A stretch of DNA of 35,417 nucleotides, taken from the NCBI GenBank assembly GCA_027596195.1, contig JADGJG010000161.1, positions 1 through 35,417 on the forward strand, read 5' to 3'. Shown piece after piece: positions 10,491 to 20,765 of the stretch (positions within the stretch are counted from its first letter, which is position 1; each line of letters opens with the position of its first letter). The translations under genes were made by a program, and so were the position numbers. The stretch comes from Podochytrium sp. JEL0797. Its lineage: Eukaryota; Chytridiomycota; Chytridiomycetes; Chytridiales; Chytriomycetaceae. Below the pieces are notes generated by a model. It was not told the origin of the DNA and made no database searches. It worked only from the letters and a program-made list of their open reading frames with translations.

Positions 10491-12811
10491 ATGGGATCCT
10501 ACTACAACTTCAAGAAGGTGCAGGTCGTGCCAAAGGCCATGGACTTCATCGACATTGTGCTGTCCAAGATCCAGCGGAAAACGGCCACCGTGGTGCACCC
10601 AAACTACCAGATTTCTCGTATCAGACAGTTTTACATGAAGAAAGTCAAGTTTGGACAGGTTCGGAGGGCGTGGTGTTTTTGGGTGTGTGGGATTCCGTCG
10701 TGCTCAAGCGTTCTTTAAACCAACAGGATTGCTTCGACGAGAAGCTCGAACAGATTTTGGGAGACTTCCCCAAGCTCGATGTACGTTTTTGATCAACCAT
10801 TCCATTTCGCCGATTCTGATTCTGTCGCTTCCAATCGATATACAGGAAATCCACCCGTTCTATGCCGACTTGATGAACGTTCTGTACGACAGGGACCATT
10901 ACAAGCTGGCTCTTGGTCAAATCAGCACATGCAAGCACCTCATCGACAGTGTTGCAAAGGATTACGCTCGTTTGTTGAAGTTTGGTGACTCGCTGTTTAG
11001 ATGCAAGCAGTTGAAGAAGGCTGCGTTGGGAAGGTAAACTTGGGGACGGGGTTGGATTCTATTTTTTTCATATTCCTCATCCATCGCTTGTCTTTTGCAG
11101 AATGTGCACCATCATGAAGAGACAGAAGGACTCGCTGGCATACTTGGAGCAGGTCAGGCAGCACTTGGCCCGTCTTCCATCCATTGACCCCAACACGCGT
11201 ACTCTCCTTGTCTGTGGGTACCCCAACGTCGGTAAGTACCTCATTTTCGATCACTCCCATCATGATCTGACACAAACCATACTTCCAGGCAAATCCAGTT
11301 TCATGAACAAACTCACGCGTGCTGAAGTCGAAGTCCAACCCTACGCCTTCACAACCAAATCCCTCTTTGTCGGCCACATGGACTACAAAAACCTGCGCTG
11401 GCAAGTGATCGACACCCCCGGAATCCTCGACCACCCCCTCGAACAGCGCAACACGATCGAAATGCAGTCCATCACGGCCCTCGCGCACTTGCGTGCCGCC
11501 GTCCTGTTCTTTATCGACTTGAGCGAAGAGTGTGGGTACACTGTCGCTGCGCAATGCAGCTTGTTTGAGAGCATCAAGCCGTTGTTCAACAACAAGCCGA
11601 CCGTGTTGGTTGTCAACAAGATTGACAAGATGAGAATCAGTGAGTTGGACCCGGAGGCGCGTAAGCGGTTCGATGCGTTGGTGGAGGAAGGGGATATCAT
11701 GGTGTGTGAAATGAGCACGTACACGGAGGAAGGTGTGATGGAGACCAAGAAGGCCGCGTGTGACAAGTTGTTGGCGTCGAGAGTCGAGATGAAGTTGCGT
11801 GGAACCAAGATCAATGATGTGTTGCAAAAATTGCACTTGGCGCAACCGTTGGCCCGTGACGAGAAGGTTTGTTAGCTTTTCGTTTTTTCTTTGGCTTCGC
11901 CTAGTTTTGTGCAATGCTGATTTCTTTTTGCTTGAATTCATAGGACCGTCCCACCCAAATCCCAGAATCCGCCGTCGGCCGCACCAAATTCGAAAAATCC
12001 GACCCCAACCGCCGCAAGCTCGAAGTCGACCTCGAACTCGAAGGCGGAGGCGCCGGAGTCTACAACGTGGACCTCAAGAAGCTCTACCAACTCAAGGAAG
12101 ACGAGTGGAAGTACGACAAGATTCCCGAAATCATGGACGGAAAGAATGTGGCTGACTTCTTTGACGAGGAGATTGAGTCTCGTTTGGAGGAGCTCGAGCG
12201 TGAGGAGGAGCGTTTGGAACGCGATGGGTTCTATGCGGAGGAGATTGAGATGGATGATTCCGATGAGGAGACTTTGAAGCTCGCGGCGAGGGAGGTGGAG
12301 AAGAAGAGGGACTTGTTGATGAGGGAGAGTCGCATGAAGAAGAGCAAGAACCGGGCCATCTTGCCGCAAAGGTTCAAGAAGAGAGTGAGTTCATTTTTTT
12401 GTTTGATTTTGGTAATTTCTCAACTAACACCCCATTCTTTAGTCCGCCGCTGACATGACCTCTACCTTTGCCGCCCGTGGAGTCGACATCTCCGAACGAG
12501 CCAGATCCCTCACCCGCAAACGATCCCACTCGGAAGCCCGCGAACCCTCCGCCGGGGGCGCCCCCTCCCTCGCTCGCGAGCAATCCCTCGCCGCCAAGCG
12601 ACACAAGGGCGTTAGCCAATCCAGAGACAGAACCACCACGGGTCTCAGAAACGCGACGCAAAAGGCCGAGTCGCAAAAGGTGCTCGAATTTGCACAGAGA
12701 CCCATGAATTACAATGCCAAGGCGTCCGAGTCGGACAGAAAGGTTATGACCAAGATGCCGAAGCATTTGTTCTCTGGAAAGCGTGGGTCGGGTACTGCTT
12801 CGCATCGTTGA
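10491..12811 (+). CDS. NOG1: NOG1 nucleolar GTPase, 60S ribosome assembly
   Basis: Essential TRAFAC-class GTPase of pre-60S particles. Seven exons (10491-10658, 10727-10780, 10846-11033, 11101-11231, 11289-11866, 11944-12384, 12443-12811) all join in phase to 642 aa, close to the yeast length. The N-terminal domain includes [26 protein letters not shown] and [20 protein letters not shown]. The GTPase domain has G1 GYPNVGKSS (176-184), [15 protein letters not shown]3 DTPG (222-225) and G4 NKID (290-293). The helix after G3 keeps [15 protein letters not shown]. The tail contains [19 protein letters not shown], an acidic coil and a basic end ([19 protein letters not shown], then SRKRS-like motifs). 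Intron 4 falls inside the P-loop glycine codon. Identification is certain; no lesion was seen. Confidence 0.97.
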
Positions 12812-13099
12812 GTAGGTGGTGTTGTGGGGGGGCGTGGATGTTGTTTTTCAGTTGTTTTTCGGGTCATGCGGTTGTCACCAGTTGTGTCGTTTTCTTTATT
12901 CTTACAGGTCCCATGAACAGAAATAAATGGTTCAAATATGTTTTTCTGATTACGCTCCATCAAACCGAGATTCTTAAGTAGCGTGAGGAAGCGATGCTGG
13001 AGGAATCGGACGACTAGAATGGTTTAGAGGAAGAGAGAGATTAAGTGAAGGACGGTTGTACCGAAACACGTGCTTCGATCTCACCATCTCCATGTCCCT

Positions 13100-13840
13100 C
13101 GAACCATCCGGACATGACGTCACGTTCCTCAACAACTCTCCTTCTTTCTACGAGACTTTGTACTTTCGAAGTTAATGGAAGTATCTCAAGGCAATCTGTT
13201 GGGGAATCACGGAAGACGGGAACTGCTTCCTTCCCATCACCCATCCTCCCGTCCTGCAGCTGTCAATTCTTGTAGTCGGAATAAAGCATCTGGTACATTT
13301 GGCCCTCGCCCGATGTAATCTCGCAGGCCCCATTCCCGTCGAAATTGGATCTCTCGAGTCCGTTGAAGTGTTGGATTTCGGGGACAACCGTCTCGAAGTC
13401 CAGCATTGCAAATCTCAAGTGCTTGAATCTCTTGTGTTTGTGCAGCAACAGGCTGTCTGGCCCAATTCCCGCTGAGTTGGGTGAACTTTCCAACCCGGTT
13501 GGCCTCTGGTTGAACGAAAACGAACTGTCGGGTCGAATGCCACCTGCTCTTGGCAATCTCAATAAACTCGAACGGATGTATCTTAGCACAAACGCGTTTT
13601 CCGGGTCGATTCCACGCGAATGGAGCACCCTCATCAGTTTGGAAGACCTATACCTCCAAGATAATATGGGGTTAGCTGGCGAAATCCCTCCGGAACTTGG
13701 AAATCTGATTTCGCTCCAAGAATTGTACCTCGCAGGCTGCGTGTTTGGATTCACGGTTGGTGTTTGCTGCATTGTCGGTTTTCTCTTGACGAAACTCGCT
13801 ATTTCTACGCGTTTTTCTGGAACTGACGCGAAGTGAGCAA
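13100..13840 (+). pseudogene. F-box/LRR family copy P2, truncated with a nonsense codon
   Basis: The frame HDVTFLNNSPSFYETLYFRS hits TAA (13173-13175) where copies P6 and P7 have CAA (NQW/SQW). It then continues in frame as WKYLKAICWGITEDGN, QLSILVVGIKHLVHLALARC and NLAGPIPVEIGSLESVEVLD. After NRLE it slips frame, probably with a deletion, into NLKCLNLLCLCSNRLSGPIP, LWLNENELSGRMP, STNAFSGSIPREWS and LAGEIPPELGNLISLQELYL. The last repeats and acidic tail are missing: the match stops at LYLAGC and unrelated sequence leads into the RanGAP promoter. The head (coiled coil, F-box) is absent. Confidence 0.85.
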
Positions 13841-13972
13841 GTCTTTGTGACTATTTATACTCGCTAGTTGTGTTTGGCGAGATTGCATAACAGCGCGCAT
13901 CCACCGACCTCCACACAACAAGTTTTCTTAACCAATTTTTTTTCTTTTTGACTTTTGACAGTGAAGTGACCA

Positions 13973-15632
13973 ATGAGTGAATTTACACTGGAGGGCCGCG
14001 TTCTCAAACTCAACAGCGCCGCCGACGCCGCACCGGTTGTTGCCGAACTCGAAGCCTTGGATGCTTCAGCGCTTATCGAGATTGTGTTTTCAGGTGAGTT
14101 GTTTCTTTAACTAGAGAGTGTTTCTTATTGGTTTCCAGGAAGCACTTTTGGCGTCGAAGCCGCGCGCGCTGTTGCCCAGGCCTTGAAGCGGATGGATGCC
14201 CTGGAGGTGCGAGAGTGTGCCTTGTCCCGGCCGTGAACTCACCAACCACAACCAAACAGGTGGCCAACCTCAGCGACATTTTCACGGGTCGTTTGAAGGA
14301 TGAAATCCCAATGGCTTTGGATGCTTTTGTGGATGCATTCGTGGACAAGGTGCGTGTTGGGTCGTTAGTGCTTGTGAAGCGTGCTGACTTTTGCTTTCAA
14401 CAGAAACACTTCAAGGTTATTGACTTGTCTGACAATGCGTTTGGTCCTATTGGTGTGTGATGAAGTTTCCGTTGCAGTGTGTCCAGTGCCTGATTTGCTC
14501 TCCAAACAGGCGCCGCACCGATCCGCAGACTTTTTATCGAAAACAGATCCATCACAACTTTGAAGCTCAACAACAATGGTCCCTCGATTCGTTGCCTCGA
14601 ATTTGAATCCTGCCGATTGCTGACTCCATCAAACCACTCCCAGAGGGCGGCCGTCTCATCGCCACCTCCCTCGTTGACGCCGCCAAAGCCACCACCGAAA
14701 AACTCTTGACCAACATGCACACCATTATCATGGGCAGAAACCGTCTTGAGACTGTCGCCGCGCGTCACTTTGCCGACCTTGCCCTCCCCATCCTCCCGAA
14801 CCTCAAGGAACTCCGTATGCCTCAAAATGGAATTCGTCCAGAAGGGATTCAAGTCTTGATTGAGAGTTTGACAAAGAATTGTCCGCTGCTTGAGGTGTTG
14901 GATTTGCAGGTGTGTTTTGTTGCGTGAGTGCAGTGAACGGGTTTTGCGGCCCGCGAGAGCCGGAGCGGAGCGAACAAGTTGTGAGGGTCGCGAGAGAGCG
15001 GGAGCCGGAGAGGAGCTACGCGAGTCGCGCACGCGCGCGTGAGAGAGTGGGCGAATCGAACAGATTTATGCTGGAAATTCCCAGCACCATTGCGGCCCCT
15101 TCCTTGCATGGTTCGTATTTTTAATTCTTTTCTCCCAAAGGACAACACATTCACCAAACCCGGCTCCAAATCCCTCGCCCGCGCCCTCCCCTCCTGGCAC
15201 CTCCGCCACCTCAACATTGGCGACTGTCTCCTCGGCAAATCCGGTTCCAAAACCTTCATGAAATCTCTCCACCCGCCGTGTGCGCCCAAACTCGAAACTC
15301 TCATTTTCACGTTCAATGAAATGGATTTGGAGGGTGCGAAATTGGTTCCAGGGATGCTTGCCAATAAGGTCAAATTGCATACGTTGTGGTTGAATGGAAA
15401 CGTGTTTGATGCCGAGGAAGAGGTTGTGGATTTGATTCGGGGGGTCATGAGGGGACATGGGCATGTCGATGGGTTGGATGAGTTGGAGGATATGGAGGAG
15501 GTGGATAGTGATGCGGAAGAAGAAGAGGAGAGTGAAGAGGAGGAGGTGGTGGAGGTTGTTTTGGAAGTTGTGGAGGAAAAGAAGGATGACGTGGATGCGC
15601 TTGCGGATGCGTTGGGGGGAGTCAAGGTTTGA
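13973..15632 (+). CDS. RNA1: Ran GTPase-activating protein (RanGAP/Rna1)
   Basis: Cytoplasmic GAP that drives Ran-GTP hydrolysis for nuclear transport. Exons 13973-14093, 14139-14206, 14260-14349, 14404-14452, 14510-14590, 14644-14909 and 15141-15632 give 388 aa, matching Schizosaccharomyces Rna1 in size. RNI-type LRRs run throughout. Diagnostic motifs are NLSDIFTGRLKDEIP (the catalytic-loop region), IDLSDNAFGPIG, IIMGRNRLE, QNGIRPEGI and VLDLQ+DNTFTKPGS. A Glu/Asp-rich acidic tail (from about residue 335) follows, as expected. I chose the donor at 14591 over 14579 because it restores the length of the NNG...QGG repeat. Intron 6 is 231 nt, much longer and more GC-rich than its 45-60 nt siblings. 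These LRRs are of a different class from the plant-type LRR copies nearby. Confidence 0.95.
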
Positions 15633-16108
15633 ATGGGACATTTGGTCTTCTTTTTTGGTGTCGTGCGAGAGCTGGATAAAATCCAATATCGTCATTTTGG
15701 AGTCTTGATTGGCAATTGATCGGCGGAGGGGGTGGGTTATCTGCGCGTCGCCCACCATTCACATGACATTCACAATCGCACTTTCTTTCCTGGCTCGCAA
15801 GCATACGTCGATATACATTTTATTCATGTATACACATGACCCGCATTTGACCCTTTTCGAATCGTCTCCTTCGTTGCTCGAAACACATGGGTGGGGTGGA
15901 GGGCGGTGTCGCTGGGCAGTTCGTTGTTAAACTGAAAACAGAACCCAGTTCATTAGCTAACACACTCCTTGTTTTCGATTTCATGACGTTGAGAATGTGG
16001 GATATCGCATTTTGTGCAGAGGCAGGCAGAGTGGGTTGAAAAATATGAAGTCAGGCGGAGTCATGCGGCGCAAGTGACGCGTCTGAGCAAGAAAGCGCGT
16101 GTTTATTG
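15633..16108. other. Intergenic, convergent 3' regions
   Basis: 3' flanks of RanGAP (+) and LRR copy P3 (-). The right edge (about 16062-16108) contains the reverse complement of the family 3' end: a CAATAAA polyadenylation-like signal just beyond the stop, and a GCGTCACTTGCG stretch also seen downstream of copy P7 (about 29163-29174). Nothing else recognised. Confidence 0.45.
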
Positions 16109-16109
16109 A

Positions 16110-17690
16110 CACCCAATTTCATTCCAAATCGCTCTCGTCATCAAAACCACTGCCATCTTCCGAACCATCCTCATCTTCCGATTCGTCTGGCAGCGGGCCC
16201 TCCCGCACTAGACCTTCGGGAAACTCCACTGAATACGAGACACCACGGCACCCATGCAAATATACCGTCTGCAAATCCTCCAAGGCCGCCCATTCAGCAG
16301 GAAGCTCGCCAGTCAACAACGCGTTCCCTCTCAAGTCCAATTCCACCAGTCTCAAGAGTCGACCAAGCTCGCGCAGACTATCTCAAGACAAATTGCAATA
16401 ATCGAAGTACACTCGCTCCAGATTAGATAGACGTCCAAGCTCACCGGGAATCGGACCGGAGATTCCTTCGTTTCTGGCGACAGATTGGACTGCCAAGCAG
16501 ACGAGAGAGCCCCATTCGGGTGGAATCAACCCGATGAGAGAGTTACCGCTAACACTCGACTCTTCAAGTTTGCTGAGATAACTGAGAGATGCTGGCAACA
16601 CACCAGAAAAATTGTTGTAGCACTGCGAGAGCTTGGTCAGGTTGATGAGGAGCCCCACAGGGATGGGGCCAGACGGTCTGTTTGAATCTAGATTCAACTC
16701 CTTCAGCTGTCTGAGGCGAGAAAGAGATGAGGGAAAGGGGCCTTCGAGACGATTGTTGCTCAAATTCAACGCTTTGACGGAGACGAGGCTTCCCATTTCG
16801 ACGGGAATTGGACCATCAAGATTGCATCCGACGAGGACCAAATGGGCCAGATGCTTCATTTCGACGACAAGAATTAACAGTTGTTCAAACTCCACCAAAC
16901 ACGAGACTCCGAGACACCCGCGCACATCCAACAGCCACAAATGTTCCAATGCCGCCAACTGTGCGGGAATCTCGCCAGACAACAACACGTTCCCACCCAG
17001 TTCCAGTTCTTCCTATTTGCAAGTCGGCCGAGCTCTGGTGGAGTCTGACCCGAAAGGTTGCAGGATCCGAGGTGCAATCTTTCAAGTGCAGTGAGATTCC
17101 CAAGCTCCTGCGGAATGCCCCCAGTCAACTCCTTGTTTTCAGTGAGGTATAGTGTTTCTGAACTTGTGAGGGTGCCCCACTCACGTGGAATAGAACCAGA
17201 AAACGCATTGCGGCCAAAAAAGTTTACTGAGATTACCAAAAGACGATGGCAATGGACCCGACAGTGTGTTTTCGTTCAACCACAGGAGCTTCAAGTTGGA
17301 GAGTATGCTTCCATTGGCTTCGAAAGTACGAAGTCTAGAAAGAGGGGGAGTTGTAAAGGAATGTGAGGTCGTCTTCGGGAGGCGAATGAGAGAGTCGAGA
17401 TACAGTCCCGGAAAGAGCGAGAGAGACTGAGGAGCTTCCAGACTTGCTTCGGGTGGATCCAAGACAGAATGGGACAAGCGGCATCAGAGGGAAGATCACT
17501 GAAGCGAGTGTAAAACTTCTTGGTCGGGTTCTGCAGTTGAAGGAGAGGGTGAGGGAGGTCTGATGTGAGTGTTGGGACAATGCAGAGTCGAGGGCATCGA
17601 GACGAGTGGTGTGGTAGTCGAGCTTCTCTTCGATCCTCTGCTCGAGTCTTTCCTGGTGGAATCGAGAGATTGCTTCCATTAGAGGATACC
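16110..17690 (-). pseudogene. F-box/LRR family copy P3, chimera of two copies
   Basis: Head at 17679: ISRFHQERLEQRIEEKLDYH and TTRLDALDSALSQHSHQTS (coiled coil). A frame slip leads to NPTKKFYTRFSDLPSD, ILSWIHPKQVWKLLSLSRSF and RDCISTLSF, which I read as F-box-like. A deletion near 17300 joins the segment after the F-box to LSNLKLLWLNENTLSGPLP. Plant-type repeats follow (NAFSGSIPREWG, LTGGIPQELGNLTALERLHL) with another slip near 17015. LLDVRGCLGVSCLVEFE then runs straight, at about 16880, into QLLILVVEMKHL, so the C-terminal end of one copy is fused to the LRR start of another. The second set of repeats is stopped by TGA (16383-16385) after DYCNLS, where a Gly codon is expected, then resumes in frame to an acidic tail ending DDESDLE. 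Confidence 0.85.
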
Positions 17691-17778
17691 CAGGAACAGA
17701 TATCCCAGGCTAGAGAGGAAACTGAATATGATTTCCCAAACGAATGGAATTAGAGTATAAAATATATGAACGCCGCGT

Positions 17779-18873
17779 TCACGCCCTCTGAAAATCCCGC
17801 ACCAACAACTTCCACACCGCCGACCCCACCTCCACCACCTCCGGTACAACCCGCTCGACCCCCTCATCCCCTCTCGCAATCTGCAATACCTTCAACCCAA
17901 TCAAATTCGACAACTCCCCCGGCGCTTTCCCCACAAACACATTCCTCATTGTTCGGGAATCTGCTTTCAGCCGGTCCCCCCAGGGAGACAAGTGCTCCAA
18001 CGCGTGCAGGTGACATAGTTCCAACGGAATCAGACCTTCCAACGCGTTCCCACCGAGGTCCAAATGCGTGAAATGCTCCATCCTCTCGACCTCGCGCGGG
18101 ATTTCCCCTGAAAACTGGTTCTTGTGGGCCCGCAGCGTAATGAGATTCAACCCTGCCAACACGGGTCTCACTCCACCGCTCAAGCGATTGTCGTACAAAC
18201 TCAATCGATCCAACTCGGTCAAGTTGACAAATGATTCGGGAACGGAACCGGGGAGTTGGTTTCGCGACAGGCTCAACGTTTGGAGGCGTCGTAGGTTCCC
18301 GAGAGATGCGGGGATACGACCCGTCAGCGCGTTGCTCGACGGGTTCAATGACTTTAACTTGACCAAGCCCCCGAGTGACGCAGGAATCGATCCACTCTAT
18401 AACGAGTGCGCGAAAGATAGGCAGCGGAGATTCACCAACTCCCCGAGCGAGTCTGCGATCGGGGCGGAAACGTGAGTCCATCGGAGGTGCAGATCCGTGA
18501 GGTGGATCAATTCTTGGATGGAAGCGGATAAAGTTCCACAGAGGGGTGATTGGTAGATCTCGAGGTATTTGAGCTTGGTGAGTGAGAAGAGCGATTCGGG
18601 GATAAACCTCGCATTGTCAATTTCCTTCCAATTCAAGACCTCCAGGGACCCCAAACACAATGCGGCATAGACTTCTTGTTAGCTCTGTGGGAACAGAAAC
18701 CACATCTGGTCGAGATGCGTTGCGGCATGTGACTCTGTTCGTGGGGTCTTTCAAAAGTGGCGGTGGGCGAGGCAGTGGTGGATTCTCTTGGACAAGCGGG
18801 TGAATTTGAGGACTTGAGGAGACTGAAGATGTGTTGGATGAGTTCCGTTGGAGTCGCTTCGAATCCCCTAAAA
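17779..18873 (-). pseudogene. F-box/LRR family copy P4, divergent subtype with nonsense codons
   Basis: A better-preserved F-box core lies at about 18865-18745: TPTELIQHIFSLL, a one-base slip, then PQVLKFTRLSKRIHHCLAHR. After a stop the reading continues HLDQMWFLFPQS, TAA (18679-18681), then in the same frame QEVYAALCLGSLEVLNWKE and ARFIPESLFSLTKLKYLEIY. A TAG (18397-18399) interrupts just before SGSIPASLGGLVKLKS. Repeats continue to a stop at 17779 (LTGRIPASLGNLRRLQTLSL, FSGEIPREVERMEHFTHLDL). The C-terminal end lacks the DVRGC/acidic tail of the other copies, so this is a different subfamily. It sits about 100 bp upstream of P3 on the same strand. Repeats retain the plant-type LxGxIPxxLGxLxxL form. 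Confidence 0.8.
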
Positions 18874-18997
18874 GTAATTTTTATAGTTTACACGAAACTT
18901 CACCATAAGATTCTATTCCGCCGCAAGACATATCATCGTTTTATTCACAATGTATAACAAAGGAAATGATAATGCAATAAGCGCGAGGGCCTCATAA

Positions 18998-19951
18998 TCA
19001 AGTATCGGCCGTCGTGAGGCCAAAGTACACGTGATGCGCGTCAATTGACAAATCCTCGTCTGGAACAGAGTTCATACAGTTGGTATCTTCCCCATTGTTG
19101 GTCACATCGTTGCACGTCACGAGACGGCCTTCCTTGTTCAACCAGTATTCGCGGCTTTCTTGGCGGTACCATTCGGACATTGGGGGCTAATTTCCAAATT
19201 TAACTAATGCCAACACGGAATCAAGAAAAAGAGAACGTACCAAATGAGGGACAATATCGTTATAGTGAACCGTTCGCGAAACCTCCGCCATTCCCAACGA
19301 CTTCACATGCTGCCCAAACGCCTCGTTCCCGACCCTCGGCTGCCCCATGTTGATGACATGCACCAGCTCCGCAGGAACCACCGCCCTCGCCGCCAAATCC
19401 ACCGCCGCCAACAGCGCCACAGCAGCACCCAACGAGTGTCCCACAAAGTGCACACTGTACCCGGGATATCTGTTCAAATAGTCTTCCAACACGGGCTGCA
19501 TGGATGGAAGCAGCGACATCCACGCGTTCCAGAATCCTTGTTCGACAGTGACACCTTCGGGAGTGTTGGGCAAGGGAAGGTGTTCGTCTGTGACGTGCGC
19601 GTCCGTCATGAAGTTGTACGTGTTGTCTGTTCCGCGGATAGAGAAGATGATGGTCTTGGAAACGCTGTTGACGGCAATGTAACCCTGGTTCTCGTCCGCC
19701 ACGGGTGGAGTGACAAACACATCGGTGGTGTTCTGCACTGCGGGGTACTGGCAGAAGAAGCAGGACCAGTCAGCGATGGAGGAGGTGTTGGAGTAGTAGT
19801 TGATGAAGGCGTAGAGGGTGTTGGTGCGGAAGTGGGCGTAGAGTTCGGGGCTCGCGTAAGCCGTGCTTGGGGCCGGGGTGCTGCCACCACCTCCGAGGAC
19901 GAGAGGAGCGGCGAGGGAGAGGATGGAGAGGAGTTTGGTAGACAAGAACAT
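18998..19951 (-). CDS. Secreted class 3 lipase/esterase
   Basis: Predicted extracellular triacylglycerol lipase or related esterase (alpha/beta hydrolase, class 3 fold). Exons 19951-19241 and 19186-18998 join in phase 0 across a 54-nt intron, giving 299 aa. A signal peptide (MFLSTKLLSILSLAAPLVLG) is present. The oxyanion-loop motif is SIRGTDN (about 105-110). The nucleophile is Ser173 in GHSLG, the acid Asp232 in HYNDIVPHLPP, and the base most likely His288 in DAHHVYFG; these match the order and context in Thermomyces-type lipases. Splicing creates the conserved HLPP motif, which supports the intron. A TATA-like element lies about 45 bp upstream. It could equally act on feruloyl or other esters; substrate cannot be read from sequence. 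Confidence 0.93.
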
Positions 19952-19995
19952 TGGGTTTGGAAGATCTGTGGCTTTTTCGAAGGCGCTTGACTCTC

Positions 19996-20003
19996 AATTT
20001 ATA
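19996..20003 (-). promoter_or_regulatory. TATA-like box of the lipase gene
   Basis: On the minus strand the sequence reads CTATAAATTGAG about 45 bp upstream of the lipase ATG (19951). Its position and sequence suit a TATA box. Functional use is inferred. Confidence 0.4.
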
Positions 20004-20399
20004 GTCTCGACTGCGCGTCGGATAAATCGAATCTTGGATTTTGCCGGTGCGGATCTAGCTCAAATCGAGTCATCTGTCGTATATTTTGAAATGAAAATTG
20101 TTTCGTTTATATAACATTTGGAAAAGATTTAATTTCAATTCCGACTCAAATAATTTAATTCAATTTAATTCTTATTCGTCATAGATATTTCACATCAGTT
20201 GCATTATCCGTTCTTCTTTTTGATCGATTTATTATAGACTCGCCAAATCTGGCTGCCTCAGCGAGCCAGTTTTCCGCCCAAATGAGCCCTCTTCACAAAC
20301 TATACGTCGGGGTTGATGACCACAGAAGAGGTAGATCGTTCTTCCTTCTTCAACATACAAATTCTGAACACGACCCAGACGGTGAGCTGGCCAAGCTCG
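20004..20399. other. Intergenic, AT-rich
   Basis: Upstream flank of the lipase (-) and downstream flank of LRR remnant P5 (-). Repetitive ATTTAATTCAATTTAATTC-like sequence occurs near 20130-20170. No coding signal recognised. Confidence 0.4.
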
Positions 20400-20765
20400 G
20401 GTGGGATCTAGCCTAACAGGTACAGGATCTGAGGTGTAATGCTCGAAGTGAATTCAGATTTCCAAGATCGTGTGGGATGCGGCCAGAGAACTCCTCGTTT
20501 TCTTCGAGGGACAGCGTTATCAAATTCTCGTGAGGATGCCCGATTCGCGTGGAATAGGGCCAGAAAACGCATTTTTGAAAAGTTGGGAAGACAGGTGGGA
20601 CACTGCGGACTCGAGGGCATCAAGGCGACATAGAAACATATTCTGGCCGGCGGCGGTCTCTGGTTGGAAGAGATCTGAGACAGAAGGTCGAAAATCTCGG
20701 CATTCGATGGCTGCGGAGTCGGAGGAGAGGCCGGCGGGTCCTTTCTTCTCTCCCATTACTTCAAC
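20400..20765 (-). pseudogene. F-box/LRR family copy P5, collapsed remnant fused to MYND copy 2
   Basis: The copy begins near 20757 with sequence matching the start of copy P7: GACCCGCC followed by codons reading PQPSNAEIFDLLSQISS. The usual ATG is replaced, so the MYND frame runs through it. Part of the coiled-coil head follows in another frame (RLDALESAVSHLSSQ). A deletion joins this directly to internal repeats (NAFSGPIPRESGILTRI), and stops follow. In the next frame SLEENEEFSGRIPHDLGNL continues, and the trace ends around IPPELGQLTVW after a TAG. The F-box and most repeats are missing. Confidence 0.75.

Noticed and set aside
10059..10718. Open frame of about 219 codons upstream of and overlapping NOG1 exon 1
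   Set aside because: It runs in a different frame across NOG1 exon 1 and its intron, includes a poly-T-encoded Phe run, and has no domain.
15066..15758. Minus-strand 230-codon frame opposite the RanGAP last exon
   Set aside because: Shadow of the acidic tail coding sequence; no domain, and RanGAP is well supported.
16383..18681. Possible stop-codon reassignment or readthrough in the LRR copies
   Set aside because: TGA, TAA and TAG all interrupt different copies, while housekeeping genes in the window use TAG and TGA as genuine ends at conserved C-termini; frameshifts accompany the stops.
19244..19990. Plus-strand 248-codon frame across the lipase gene
   Set aside because: Antisense shadow of a lipase with a complete catalytic triad and a supported intron.
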